DNA of 64,000 bases from Pseudomonas sp. TNT3. Lineage in GTDB: Bacteria > Pseudomonadota > Gammaproteobacteria > Pseudomonadales > Pseudomonadaceae. Both the position numbers and the translations under genes were made by a program. Below the pieces are notes generated by a model. It saw only the letters and a list, made by a program, of their open reading frames with translations, was not told the origin of the DNA and did not search any database. The stretch covers positions 1 through 64,000 of the forward strand of contig NZ_WFGV02000031.1 of the NCBI RefSeq assembly GCF_010095445.2, read 5' to 3'. Shown here in pieces: positions 37,301 through 45,770 of this stretch. Position 1 is the first letter of the stretch; each line of letters starts with the position of its first letter.

Positions 37301-38119
37301 TTATTGACCCAGTTGTTCGGCCATTTCGGCCGAGCGGTGCGCAGCGGCGCCAAGTGCTTTTTCTACCAGGGCTTCGAAACCGCCGGCCTGGAACGATTTG
37401 ATGGCGGCTTCGGTAGTGCCCGCAGGCGACGTGACGCGACGACGCAATTCAGCAGCATCGACATCGCTGGCGACAGCCATGTGAGCAGCGCCCAGCGCGG
37501 TCTGCAGGGTCAGTTGCGCGGCGATCTCAGCTGGCAGGCCGAGTTTCACGCCTGCGGCGGTCATGGCTTCTATCAGCAGGAAGAAGTAAGCCGGGCCCGA
37601 ACCGGACACTGCGGTTACCGCGTCCAGCTGCTGCTCTTCGTTCAGCCACAGAGCAATGCCGACGGCAGAGAGCAGTTCTTGCGCTTGCTCGCGTTGCTCG
37701 GCAGTGACTTGCCCGGTGGCAAACAAACCACTCACGCCCTGGCGCAACAGCGCCGGGGTGTTGGGCATGCAACGTACGATTGGTTGGTCGCCAAGCCAGT
37801 TGTTCATGCTGGCGCAGGTGATGCCGGCAGCAATCGAGACCACCAGTTGATTGGGCTTGAGGCTCGGACGAATAGCCTCGCACACGGCCTTCATCGCCTG
37901 GGGCTTGACCGCCAGTACGACGACGTCCGCGCCTTGAATGGCGTCTGCGTTGTCCGCGAATACTTCAATGCCGTGCTCGGCGTTCACACGAGCGCGGGTT
38001 TCGGCGCCCGGATCGCTGGCGCGGATCTGCGTGGCATCCAGACCTTTGGCACGCAGGCCGCCGATCAGGCTGGCGGCCATGTTTCCGGCACCGATAAAGG
38101 CAATACGAGTCTTGCTCAT
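37301..38119 (-). CDS. proC: Pyrroline-5-carboxylate reductase
   Basis: The 272-residue enzyme performs the last step of proline synthesis with NAD(P)H. It has the N-terminal Rossmann motif IAFIGAGNMAASLIGGL, the VVLAVKPQAM segment, RCMPNTPALLRQGVSGLFAT and the C-terminal signature VAAELRRRVTSPAGTTEAAI (first residue approximate). Its neighbours yggS and yggT are the common context. Confidence 0.97.
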   Translation of the reverse strand: MSKTRIAFIGAGNMAASLIGGLRAKGLDATQIRASDPGAETRARVNAEHGIEVFADNADAIQGADVVVLAVKPQAMKAVCEAIRPSLKPNQLVVSIAAGITCASMNNWLGDQPIVRCMPNTPALLRQGVSGLFATGQVTAEQREQAQELLSAVGIALWLNEEQQLDAVTAVSGSGPAYFFLLIEAMTAAGVKLGLPAEIAAQLTLQTALGAAHMAVASDVDAAELRRRVTSPAGTTEAAIKSFQAGGFEALVEKALGAAAHRSAEMAEQLGQ

Positions 38120-38143
38120 GTCAGGTCCTTATATAGAGGGGAA

Positions 38144-38851
38144 TCAACCACGTTGTGGCTGGCTATAGTCGCGAGCGCCAAACAGGGCTGTACCGATGCG
38201 AACCCAGGTGGCGCCCATGGTAACGGCGGACTCGAGGTCATGGCTCATGCCCATGGACAGCGTGTCGAGCGGCAAGCCCAGGCTGTCTTGCAGGCTTTTG
38301 TTCAGGTCCCGCACGGCCGCAAAAGCTGCGTCCTGGGCGGTGCGGTCTTCAGTCGGTTCGGGAATCGCCATCAACCCGCGCAACGTGATCCGTGGCAGCT
38401 CGCTGATGGCCTTGGCCAGGGCCGGAAGGTCTTCCGGTGTGCAGCCAGACTTGCTGGCCTCACCGCTGACGTTGACCTGAATGCAGATATTGAGTGGAGG
38501 CAAATCGGCAGGACGTTGTTCGGACAAGCGTTGTGCGATTTTCAAACGATCCACAGAGTGCACCCAGGCGAAGTGCTCGGCGATAGCGCGAGTCTTGTTC
38601 GATTGAATGGGGCCGATGAAGTGCCAGATCAAGGGCAGGTCGGCCAATTCGAGCTGTTTGCCCAAGGCTTCCTGCAAGTAGTTCTCGCCAAAGTCGCGGA
38701 GCCCGGCGGCATACGCTTCGCGCAAGGCTTCGGCGGGCTTGGTTTTGCTCACGGCCAGCAGCTGAACGCTGTGCTCATCGCGTTGCGCGGCCTGTGCAGC
38801 AGCGTGGATGCGTGAACTAACCTGAGCGATGTTGTCTGCTATCGTGGACAT
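38144..38851 (-). CDS. yggS: PLP homeostasis protein (YggS/PLPBP)
   Basis: This 235-residue PLP-binding barrel protein has the lysine motif LLAVSKTKPAEALREAY, FGENYLQEALGK, WHFIGPIQSNKTRAI and SMGMSHDLESAVTMGATWVR followed by IGTALFG. It has no known catalytic activity and stabilises cellular pyridoxal phosphate pools. It is divergent from pilT with 56 bases between the starts, so the two promoters overlap. Confidence 0.96.
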   Translation of the reverse strand: MSTIADNIAQVSSRIHAAAQAAQRDEHSVQLLAVSKTKPAEALREAYAAGLRDFGENYLQEALGKQLELADLPLIWHFIGPIQSNKTRAIAEHFAWVHSVDRLKIAQRLSEQRPADLPPLNICIQVNVSGEASKSGCTPEDLPALAKAISELPRITLRGLMAIPEPTEDRTAQDAAFAAVRDLNKSLQDSLGLPLDTLSMGMSHDLESAVTMGATWVRIGTALFGARDYSQPQRG

Positions 38852-38907
38852 TCAAGAGGCGCCAGGGTCTGTGGTTTGGCGGCATTCTACTGGAATTGAG
38901 GAGCGCT

Positions 38908-39942
38908 ATGGATATCACTGAGCTGCTGGCCTTCAGCGCGAAACAGGGCGCGTCCGACTTGCACCTGTCTGCCGGGTTGCCACCGATGATTCGCGTCGAC
39001 GGCGATGTGCGGCGCATCAATTTGCCTGCACTGGACCACAAGCAGGTGCAGGAGCTGATCTACGCGATCATGAACGACACCCAGCGCGTGGACTTCGAGA
39101 AGCATCTGGAAACCGACTTTTCCTTCGAAGCACCCGGCGTAGCACGCTTCCGGGTCAATGCCTTCAACCAGAATCGCGGTGCAGGCGCCGTGTTCCGGAC
39201 CATTCCTTCCAAGGTGTTGAGCATGGAAGACCTGGGCATGGGCGAGGTGTTTCGCAAGATTACCGAGGCGCCTCGTGGCCTGGTGCTGGTGACCGGCCCG
39301 ACAGGCTCCGGCAAGTCCACGACCCTGGCGGCAATGATCGATCACCTGAACAATCATCGCCACCACCACATCCTCACCATCGAAGACCCTATCGAATTCG
39401 TCCACGAATCACGCAAATGCCTGATCAATCAGCGTGAAGTCCACCGTGATACCCGCAGTTTCGCCACCGCCCTGCGTTCGGCACTGCGCGAAGACCCGGA
39501 TGTGATTCTGGTGGGCGAAATGCGCGACCTGGAAACCATTCGCCTGGCGCTGACCGCCGCCGAGACCGGTCACCTGGTCTTTGGCACGTTGCACACGACG
39601 TCGGCGGCGAAAACCATCGACCGCGTGGTGGACGTTTTTCCGGGGGATGAGAAGTCGATGGTGCGGTCCATGCTGTCCGAGTCATTGCTGGCGGTGGTGT
39701 CGCAGACATTGGTCAAGAAGATGGGCGGGGGGCGGATCGCGGCGCATGAAATCATGTTGGGGACATCGGCGATCCGTAACCTGATCCGCGAAGACAAGGT
39801 GGCGCAGATGTACTCGTCGATTCAGACCGGCGGGAATCTGGGGATGCAGACGCTGGATATGTGCTTGAAGGAGCTGGTGACCAAGGGCTTGATCAGTCGC
39901 GAGCATGCGCGGGAGAAAGCGCGGTCGCCGGATAATTTCTGA
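38908..39942 (+). CDS. pilT: Type IV pilus retraction ATPase PilT
   Basis: The 344-residue hexameric ATPase retracts type IV pili. It has the N-terminal PAS-like part (DLHLSAGLPPMIRVDGDV), Walker A GPTGSGKSTT, the Asp box ILTIEDPIEFVH, Walker B DPDVILVGEMRD, the His box GHLVFGTLHTTSAAKTIDR and the retraction motif AIRNLIRED. The ATG at 38908 gives the canonical MDITELLAFSAKQGASDLHL. In P. aeruginosa pilU follows pilT; here a REPIN and a C40 peptidase follow instead. Confidence 0.98.
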   Translation: MDITELLAFSAKQGASDLHLSAGLPPMIRVDGDVRRINLPALDHKQVQELIYAIMNDTQRVDFEKHLETDFSFEAPGVARFRVNAFNQNRGAGAVFRTIPSKVLSMEDLGMGEVFRKITEAPRGLVLVTGPTGSGKSTTLAAMIDHLNNHRHHHILTIEDPIEFVHESRKCLINQREVHRDTRSFATALRSALREDPDVILVGEMRDLETIRLALTAAETGHLVFGTLHTTSAAKTIDRVVDVFPGDEKSMVRSMLSESLLAVVSQTLVKKMGGGRIAAHEIMLGTSAIRNLIREDKVAQMYSSIQTGGNLGMQTLDMCLKELVTKGLISREHAREKARSPDNF

Positions 39943-39959
39943 GAATTGGAATTCGGGAC

Positions 39960-40051
39960 TGTGGCGAGGGAGTTTACTCCCGCTGGGCTGCGAAGCGGCC
40001 CCAAAAACAGGCCTGCTGCGCAGTCCAGCGGGAGTAAACTCCCTCGCCACA
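39960..40051. repeat. REPIN-like inverted repeat after pilT, TGTGGCGAGGGAG type
   Basis: The arms TGTGGCGAGGGAGTTTACTC and GAGTAAACTCCCTCGCCACA and inner CCCGCTGG / CCAGCGGG stems form one long hairpin between convergent pilT and the C40 peptidase gene. Confidence 0.9.
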
Positions 40052-40066
40052 AATACCCGCTTCGGA

Positions 40067-40684
40067 TCAGCGCTGAACCACCTGAAGACCGCTTTTCTCT
40101 TTCGGCAGAACCCGCTTGGCAACCACGTAGTGCTTTTCCCAATACGGCTTGTTCAGCGTATCGATGCTCACCGACTTGCCACGACGAGGTGCGTGGATGA
40201 AGCGGTCGTTGCCCAGGTAGATGGCAACGTGATTGACCCGACGACTCTTGATGTTGAAGAAAATCAGGTCGCCTGGCTTCAGATCCTTGCGATCGACTTT
40301 CTCGCCATGACCACTGGCCATGGCGTTTGAAGTACGTGGCAGGTCAAAAGTGGCATCGTTAAATGCGTATTTCACCAGGCCGCTGCAATCGAACCCTTTA
40401 CTTGGGCTGCTGCCGCCCCAACGATAAGGTGTACCGAGGACGTTGACGGCACGGCTCAGCACATTGCTGCTTTCCTTGCTCGCCATCGGCGGAACCAGGC
40501 TGCTTTTGCTGGTCAGTTGCGGTGCGCGGTTGGCGGTTTTCTTGTTTTTGCTCGAAGGAGCAGAAACATGGGATTTTGGGGTGTAACCATTAACGTTTGG
40601 AAGACGTTGCTCACGATTGGTGGCGTGGGCGGCCAGTGGCATTAACAGGCAAATGGTTAGCCATGTCTTGAAAAATGGACGCAT
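40067..40684 (-). CDS. NlpC/P60 (C40) cell-wall endopeptidase, exported
   Basis: The 205-residue protein has a signal peptide (TWLTICLLMPLAAHA), a basic low-complexity linker (about residues 25-75) and a C-terminal NlpC/P60 domain. The catalytic Cys is in KGFDCSGLVKYAF, His in NHVAIYLG and the third residue in RFIHAPRRG. It probably cleaves peptidoglycan peptides in the periplasm. The ATG at 40684 is chosen for the signal peptide; the open frame upstream to 40888 is likely non-coding. The 249 bases to the divergent TM2 gene show no clear structure. Confidence 0.93.
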   Translation of the reverse strand: MRPFFKTWLTICLLMPLAAHATNREQRLPNVNGYTPKSHVSAPSSKNKKTANRAPQLTSKSSLVPPMASKESSNVLSRAVNVLGTPYRWGGSSPSKGFDCSGLVKYAFNDATFDLPRTSNAMASGHGEKVDRKDLKPGDLIFFNIKSRRVNHVAIYLGNDRFIHAPRRGKSVSIDTLNKPYWEKHYVVAKRVLPKEKSGLQVVQR

Positions 40685-40933
40685 TAGGCAAGGCTCATAT
40701 AGGTGAACGCGCAACTTTATAACAGCTTTTTTGTCCTTTTTTGGCCCGTTGGTCGATTCAACCTGGGGGCAACGGAACCAAATAAGCGGCAAATTGACGC
40801 GATTGTCGGACAGAAGTCTGGTGTTATAAGGCTTTGGCGGGAGTGAAGGTATCACTTGCCATACGTCGGCCACCTGTAAAAAAGTCACAAAGATTTAAAG
40901 AATATTTATCTATCGTGTGATTCGAGGTCATTC

Positions 40934-41365
40934 ATGAACACCTATCAACACCCCGTTCCACATCAAGACACCCACAGCAAAGTGATCGGATACCTGCTGT
41001 GGATTTTGGGTTTCACCGGGGCTCACCGCTTCTATTACGGCAAGCCGGTGACCGGGACGATCTGGTTTTTTACTTTCGGTTTGCTGGGTATCGGCTGGCT
41101 GATCGATTTGTTCCTGATTCCAGCCATGGACCGTGAGGCAGACCTGCGTTTCACCGCTGGGCCAATCGAATACAACGTGGCGTGGATTCTGCTGACGTTC
41201 CTGGGTGTGTTCGGTGTGCACCGGATGTATCAGGGGAAGTGGATCAGCGGGTTGCTGTACCTGGTGACGGGCGGGTTGTTCTTCCTGGGGGTTTTGTATG
41301 ACTTCTGGACGCTGAATGATCAGGTGTCGATTCGCAATGCGCAGAACAGAGGCGCTTTCCAGTAA
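40934..41365 (+). CDS. Membrane protein with two TM2 domains
   Basis: The 143-residue protein has two consecutive TM2 modules. The first (about residues 13-70) has IGYLLWILGFTGAHRFYYGK and FFTFGLLGIGWLIDLF; the second (about 80-128) has ILLTFLGVFGVHRMYQGKWI and YLVTGGLFFLGVLYDFWTLN. Both keep the G-HR-Y-G pattern. The function of TM2 proteins in bacteria is not known. It is a single gene followed by the 38-bp tandem array. Confidence 0.9.
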   Translation: MNTYQHPVPHQDTHSKVIGYLLWILGFTGAHRFYYGKPVTGTIWFFTFGLLGIGWLIDLFLIPAMDREADLRFTAGPIEYNVAWILLTFLGVFGVHRMYQGKWISGLLYLVTGGLFFLGVLYDFWTLNDQVSIRNAQNRGAFQ

Positions 41366-41367
41366 GC

Positions 41368-41557
41368 CATCGCCAGCAGGCTGGCTCCCACAGGGGATAT
41401 GTGTGGTTCACAGATCCCCTGGCTCTAACAGGGGATTTGTGTTGCTCACAGATCCCTAGGCTCCCACAGGGGGTTTGTGTGGTTCACAGATCCCCTGGCT
41501 CTAACAAAGGATTTGTGTGGTTCACAGATCCAGTGTGGGAGCTAGCCTGCTAGCGAT
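41368..41557. repeat. 38-bp tandem hairpin array enclosed by REP arms
   Basis: Units at 41390-41427, 41428-41465 and 41466-41503, plus a truncated one at 41504-41531, repeat with a 38-base period. Each complete unit has arms of the form GGGGATNTGTG and CACAGATCCCC, so each can fold as its own stem-loop. The array is bracketed by REP-like sequences CATCGCCAGCAGGCTGGCTC and GAGCTAGCCTGCTAGCGAT. It lies between the convergent TM2 and pyrC' genes. Confidence 0.92.
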
Positions 41558-41572
41558 TGGGGCAACCCGGTA

Positions 41573-42844
41573 TCAAGCCTGATGGCTGATTCGCCCATCC
41601 ACCAGGGTGTAACGCACAACACTCGGCAAGCTGTGCCCAATGAACGGGCAGTTATCGCCCTTGGACAGCCAGGTCTCGCCCGCAACGGTCGAGGCCGCCG
41701 GGTCGAACAGCACAATGTCTGCTGCCCCGCCCACCACCAACTTGCCCGCAGGCAAACGCAATGCCTCGGCCGGTCCGGCGCTCAAGCGTGCCAGCAACGT
41801 TGGCAGATCCAGCAAACCATCCTCTACCAGCGTCATCGCCAGCGGCAGCAGCAGTTCAACGCTGCTGATACCCGGCTCGGTGGCGCCGAACGGTGCCAGT
41901 TTGGCGTCTCGCTCGTGGGGCTGGTGATGGCTGGAAATCGCCGAAATCACCCCTGACTTCACCGCGTCACGCAGGCCATCACGGTCGGCGCGTGTGCGCA
42001 GCGGTGGCTGGACGTGATAGAGGCTGCTGAAATCGATCAGCGCTTCATCGGTCAGGATCAACTGGTACAAGGCGACATCGGCGGTCACCGGCAGTCCGCG
42101 CGCCTGGGCTTGAGCGATCAGGGCCACGCCGCGAGCGCTGGTGAGCTGGCTGAAGTGCGCGCGCACGCCGCTTTGCTCGACCAGCAGAAGATCCCGGGCC
42201 AGGGCCACGGTCTCTGCTGTTTCCGGAATACCCGGCAAGCCGAGGAAGCTGGCGGTCGGGCCTTCATGGGCCAGGCCGCCTTCAGCCAGGTCATGGTCCT
42301 GAGAGTTGAAGATCACCGTCAGGTCGAACGTTGCCGCGTATTCCAGCGCCCGGCACAGGGTGCGGGTGTTGCGGAAGCTGTCCAGGCCGTTGCCGAAGGC
42401 GACGCAACCGGCATCGCGCAGTGCCACGAGCTCCGCAAGCTGTTCGCCCTCCAGGCCTTTGCTCAGAGCGCCGATTGGAAAGACTTTGGCGTTGCCAGCC
42501 TCACGAGCGCGGTCGAGGATCAGTTCGGCGACTGCCGAGGTGTCCAGCACCGGCTTGGTTTTCGGAGGGCAGCACAGGCTGGTCACGCCGCCAGCTGCAG
42601 CGGCGCGGGTTTCGCTGACAATCGAACCTTTGCGGCTATAGCCCGGTTCGCGCAGGGCGACGTTCAGGTCGACGAGACCCGGGGCGGCCACCAGGCCTTG
42701 TGCATCGATGGTGTCGACCGCGACGAAACCGGCAGGCGCGGCGCCAATGGCGACGATTTTGCAGGCTTCAACGTGGATATCAGTCACTTGATCCAGACCA
42801 CTGACTGGATCGATCACGCGTGCGCCGAGAATGCTGAGCTTCAC
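41573..42844 (-). CDS. pyrC': Inactive dihydroorotase-like subunit PyrC' (PyrX)
   Basis: The 423-residue protein has the dihydroorotase fold ([20 protein letters not shown]), but the metal-binding HxH that should follow the Asp (DxHxHLRxPG) reads NVA, so it cannot bind the catalytic zinc there. In Pseudomonas such a PyrC' associates with PyrB as a non-catalytic partner and is needed for assembly of the aspartate transcarbamoylase dodecamer. The start is GTG at 42844, overlapping the pyrB stop (GTGA). Length agrees with the P. aeruginosa protein. The active dihydroorotase must be encoded elsewhere. Confidence 0.95.
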   Translation of the reverse strand: MKLSILGARVIDPVSGLDQVTDIHVEACKIVAIGAAPAGFVAVDTIDAQGLVAAPGLVDLNVALREPGYSRKGSIVSETRAAAAGGVTSLCCPPKTKPVLDTSAVAELILDRAREAGNAKVFPIGALSKGLEGEQLAELVALRDAGCVAFGNGLDSFRNTRTLCRALEYAATFDLTVIFNSQDHDLAEGGLAHEGPTASFLGLPGIPETAETVALARDLLLVEQSGVRAHFSQLTSARGVALIAQAQARGLPVTADVALYQLILTDEALIDFSSLYHVQPPLRTRADRDGLRDAVKSGVISAISSHHQPHERDAKLAPFGATEPGISSVELLLPLAMTLVEDGLLDLPTLLARLSAGPAEALRLPAGKLVVGGAADIVLFDPAASTVAGETWLSKGDNCPFIGHSLPSVVRYTLVDGRISHQA

Positions 42845-43860
42845 TGGGCGTTCTCCTGCTCGAATTGGCCTTGTTCGAATTGACGTTGCGCTGTCTGTCC
42901 GCTCATGGCCATCGACAACACGGCCATACGAATGGCGATCCCGTAGGTCACCTGATTGAGAATCACCGAGTGCGGACCATCGGCCACCGCTGACTCGATT
43001 TCCACCCCGCGGTTGATCGGCCCCGGGTGCATGACGATGCAATCCGGCTTGGCCCCGGCCAGGCGTGCGGTGGTCAGGCCGAACAAGCGGTAGAACTCGC
43101 CTTCGCTTGGCAGCAGGCCGCCGGTCATGCGTTCGCGCTGCAGGCGCAGCATGATCACCACATCGACGTCCTTGAGCCCTTCGGTCATGTCGGTGTAGAC
43201 CTTCACGCCGTATTGCTCGACGCCAATCGGCAGCAGGGTTTTCGGCGCGATCACGCGGATGTCCGGGCAACCCAGGGTTTTCAGCGCCAGCATGTTCGAG
43301 CGCGCAACCCGCGAGTGCAGGATGTCGCCGACGATGGCTACCGAGAGATTTTCGAAACCGCCCTTGTGTCGGCGGATCGTCAGCATGTCGAGCATGCCCT
43401 GGGTCGGGTGGGCGTGACGGCCGTCGCCGCCGTTGATGATTGCCACTTGCGGGCAGACATGCTCGGCGATGAAGTGCGCCGCGCCGGAATCACCGTGACG
43501 CACGACAAACATGTCGGCGGCCATGGCCTCCAGGTTGCGCAAGGTATCCAGCAGGGTTTCGCCCTTGCTCGCCGACGATGTGGACACGTTCAGGGTGATC
43601 ACGTCCGCCGACAGCCGCTGAGCGGCCAGTTCGAAGGTGGTGCGGGTGCGGGTAGAGTTCTCGAAGAACACGTTGCAGACGGTCTTGCCGCGCAGCAACG
43701 GGACTTTCTTCACCGCCCGGGCGCCGACTTCAAGGAACGAGTCGGCGGTGTCGAGGATTTCCGTCAGAAGCTCGCGGCGCAAACCGTCGAGCGAGAGGAA
43801 GTGGCGCAGCTGGCCCTGATCATTGAGCTGCAGCGGGCGCTTGGTGTCTAGAGGCGTCAT
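42841..43860 (-). CDS. pyrB: Aspartate carbamoyltransferase
   Basis: The 339-residue catalytic chain of class A ATCase condenses carbamoyl phosphate with aspartate, the first committed step of UMP synthesis. It has the carbamoyl-phosphate motif [52 protein letters not shown] and [12 protein letters not shown]. The N-terminal extension ([19 protein letters not shown]) is typical of Pseudomonas PyrB. The C-terminus carries a QFEQGQFEQ repeat. It is coupled to pyrC' and follows pyrR after 26 bases. Confidence 0.98.
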   Translation of the reverse strand: MTPLDTKRPLQLNDQGQLRHFLSLDGLRRELLTEILDTADSFLEVGARAVKKVPLLRGKTVCNVFFENSTRTRTTFELAAQRLSADVITLNVSTSSASKGETLLDTLRNLEAMAADMFVVRHGDSGAAHFIAEHVCPQVAIINGGDGRHAHPTQGMLDMLTIRRHKGGFENLSVAIVGDILHSRVARSNMLALKTLGCPDIRVIAPKTLLPIGVEQYGVKVYTDMTEGLKDVDVVIMLRLQRERMTGGLLPSEGEFYRLFGLTTARLAGAKPDCIVMHPGPINRGVEIESAVADGPHSVILNQVTYGIAIRMAVLSMAMSGQTAQRQFEQGQFEQENAQ

Positions 43861-43886
43861 CGCGAGGGGACTCTCAATAGGGCGAA

Positions 43887-44393
43887 TTAAAGGGCGAGGT
43901 CTTGCAGTTCAAGCACAAGCGGCGACGGGCCGGACAGCTTCACCCGTTCGTGGGCGGCCAGTGACAACGTCGCGCCAACCACATTCGGGCGGATCGGCAG
44001 CTCGCCGGCGTCCAGGTCCAGCAGGCAAACCAGGGTCACGCTGGCTGGACGGCCGTAGTCAAACAGTTCGTTCATCGCGGCGCGGATGGTGCGGCCACTC
44101 ATCAGTACGTCGTCGATCAGCACCAGGTCCTGGCCTTCGATCTCGAAGGGCAGCTCGGACGGCCGTACTTGTGGGTGCAGGCCGTTCTGGCTGAAGTCAT
44201 CGCGGTAGAAGGAAACATCCAGGGTGCCGAGGGGCGAATCGCTGCCCAGCTCTTCAAGCAGCGCCTGAGCGACCCAGATGCCGCCCGTGCGAATGCCGAT
44301 GTAACGGGGTTCGCTGATGCCGCGGTGTTCCAGGTGCGCCTTCAGACGGATCGCCATCTGGCTGATCAGTTCGGCGGGATTGGGCAGGCTCAT
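43887..44393 (-). CDS. pyrR: Pyrimidine regulatory protein PyrR
   Basis: The 168-residue phosphoribosyltransferase-fold protein has the PRPP motif [20 protein letters not shown] and [20 protein letters not shown]. In Gram-positive bacteria PyrR binds RNA to cause attenuation and has weak uracil phosphoribosyltransferase activity; in Pseudomonas it is linked to control of pyr genes. A leader hairpin (44411-44444) lies just before it. It heads pyrR-pyrB-pyrC'. Confidence 0.94.
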   Translation of the reverse strand: MSLPNPAELISQMAIRLKAHLEHRGISEPRYIGIRTGGIWVAQALLEELGSDSPLGTLDVSFYRDDFSQNGLHPQVRPSELPFEIEGQDLVLIDDVLMSGRTIRAAMNELFDYGRPASVTLVCLLDLDAGELPIRPNVVGATLSLAAHERVKLSGPSPLVLELQDLAL

Positions 44394-44410
44394 GGTTGCT
44401 CCTTCTTGGG

Positions 44411-44444
44411 CCCGAGCCGGGTGTGCGTCATGTCATGGCTCGGG
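44411..44444 (-). promoter_or_regulatory. Inverted repeat in the pyrR leader
   Basis: CCCGAGCC (44411-44418) and GGCTCGGG (44437-44444) are perfect 8-bp arms with an 18-base loop. On the minus strand the hairpin ends 17 bases before the pyrR start and abuts the AAGGAG ribosome binding site. It may be a leader stem or operator; no U-run follows, so simple termination is unlikely. Confidence 0.5.
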
Positions 44445-44491
44445 TTGTAGCTAAGAGAGACGGGCTAACGGCTCTTCAGGATTGGGTGCGA

Positions 44492-44929
44492 TCAGGATTC
44501 GAACAGGGCGCTGTTTTCGTCGAGCCAGCCTTGCAGCAACAGGGCGGCGGCGATGGCGTCGACCGGGTTGTCGCGGTAACTGCCTTTTTGGCCGCCGCGA
44601 TCACGCCGTTCGCCCTTGGCTTCAAACGTCGTCAGGCGTTCATCGTGGGTATAAAAGGGCAGGTTGTAGCGGCCGTTCAGGCGGCGGGCGAATTTTTCCG
44701 CTCGCAAGCACATGTCGCTTGGCGTGCCATCCATGTTTAAGGGCAAGCCGACCACCACAGCGTCAGGCTTCCACTCCTTGATCAAGGCTTCGACCTGATT
44801 CCAGTCGGGAATACCGTTTTGCGCCTTGAGGGTACACAGCTCGCGAGCCTGGCCGGTAATCACCTGGCCGACCGCAACGCCGATCTGTTTGGTGCCGTAG
44901 TCGAAACCCAGAATCAACCGCAGGGCCAT
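44492..44929 (-). CDS. ruvX: RuvX/YqgF Holliday junction resolvase-like nuclease
   Basis: The 145-residue RNase H-fold protein has LILGFDYGTKQIGVAVGQ with the catalytic Asp, VVGLPLNMDGTPSDMC, FTTFEA (Glu) and DRGGQKGSYRDNPVDAIAAA with the C-terminal acidic residue. It participates in 16S rRNA 5'-end processing or Holliday junction metabolism. It overlaps the algH stop by one base (TGATG), so the two are translationally coupled, as in E. coli yqgE-yqgF. Confidence 0.95.
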   Translation of the reverse strand: MALRLILGFDYGTKQIGVAVGQVITGQARELCTLKAQNGIPDWNQVEALIKEWKPDAVVVGLPLNMDGTPSDMCLRAEKFARRLNGRYNLPFYTHDERLTTFEAKGERRDRGGQKGSYRDNPVDAIAAALLLQGWLDENSALFES

Positions 44930-45501
44930 CAGGCGTGCCCCGCCTGGCTGGTCAGCAAACTCAGATTGATGCCCAGGTGCCTGGCCGCTGCTTCAAGGCG
45001 CAGTTCACTGCTGGTGTTGAACAGAATGTCGGCATTGAACGGGCAGGTCAGCCAGGCGTTGTCGGCCAGTTCGGCCTCAAGCTGCCCGGCTTCCCAGCCG
45101 GCGTAACCCAGGGCAATCACGCTTTTCGCAGGTCCGACACCGTCGGCGATGGCGAAGAGCACGTCCTGGGAGGTCGACAGGGACAGCTCGCCTTCCAGAT
45201 CAACGGTCGCCTGGTAGCTCTGTCCTGATGGATGCAGGACGAATCCGCGATCGGTTTGCACCGGGCCGCCAATGAAAATCGGTACGTGGCGGCAGAGCGC
45301 TGGCGGTTCGATGTCTGGGCGCAATTGCTCGAGAATCTCCGCCAGGTTCAGGTCTTGCGGACGGTTGACCACCAGCCCCATGGCACCACTGGCCGTGTGC
45401 TCGACGATGTAGGTCAAGGTATGGGCAAAGTTCGGGTCGGCCATGTGCGGCATGGCGATCAGGAAGTGATGCTTGAGGTAGCTGGGGCTGACGTTTTTCA
45501 T
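44929..45501 (-). CDS. algH: AlgH/YqgE family protein (DUF179)
   Basis: The 190-residue protein has LKHHFLIAMPHMADPNFAHT, SGAMGLVVNRPQDLNLAEIL, FIGGPVQTDRGFVLH and SVIALGYAGWEAGQLEAELA, the conserved DUF179 stretches. In P. aeruginosa AlgH was linked to alginate production; the molecular role is unsettled. The ATG at 45501 follows homologs (MKNVSPSYLKHHFLIAM). A long REP-type repeat lies upstream, before tonB3. Confidence 0.94.
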   Translation of the reverse strand: MKNVSPSYLKHHFLIAMPHMADPNFAHTLTYIVEHTASGAMGLVVNRPQDLNLAEILEQLRPDIEPPALCRHVPIFIGGPVQTDRGFVLHPSGQSYQATVDLEGELSLSTSQDVLFAIADGVGPAKSVIALGYAGWEAGQLEAELADNAWLTCPFNADILFNTSSELRLEAAARHLGINLSLLTSQAGHA

Positions 45502-45592
45502 GAGCGCTAGTGTGGCGTTGGAGGGGCGAACTGACAAGCTGGGGATGCCGCAATTTGGCAGCCAACACCTCTCGAATGTGGGAGTGGGCGTT

Positions 45593-45739
45593 TGTGGCGA
45601 GGGGATTTATCCCCGTTGGGTCGCGCAGCGACCCCAAGCTTGCAACTCCGTTGGATCTGACAAAACGCATGCAATAGCTTTACGACTGCTGCGCAGCCGA
45701 ACGGGGCGCTGCGACGTTTCGCTAAATCCCCTCGCCACA
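45593..45739. repeat. Long-form REPIN-like repeat, TGTGGCGAGGGGATT type
   Basis: The outer arms TGTGGCGAGGGGATTTATCC and AAATCCCCTCGCCACA match the element at 2968, but the spacer is about 40 bases longer. It carries TTTACGACTGCTGCGCAGCC, which recurs in the element at 57985. The two long copies thus form a sub-type. Confidence 0.88.
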
Positions 45740-45770
45740 CAAACCCGCTCCCACAAGGGATTTGTGGGTG

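Noticed and set aside
40685-40888. N-terminal extension of the C40 peptidase to 40888
   Set aside because: It would place 68 residues before a normal signal peptide and lacks family similarity; the ATG at 40684 is preferred.
41390-41531. Possible CRISPR array
   Set aside because: The 38-bp units follow each other directly with no spacers, each is a hairpin, and the array is inside REP arms; no cas genes are present.
41573-43270. Longer pyrC' reading frame starting inside pyrB
   Set aside because: The upstream part is the pyrB sequence in another frame; the GTG at 42844 with a GTGA overlap gives the expected 423 residues.
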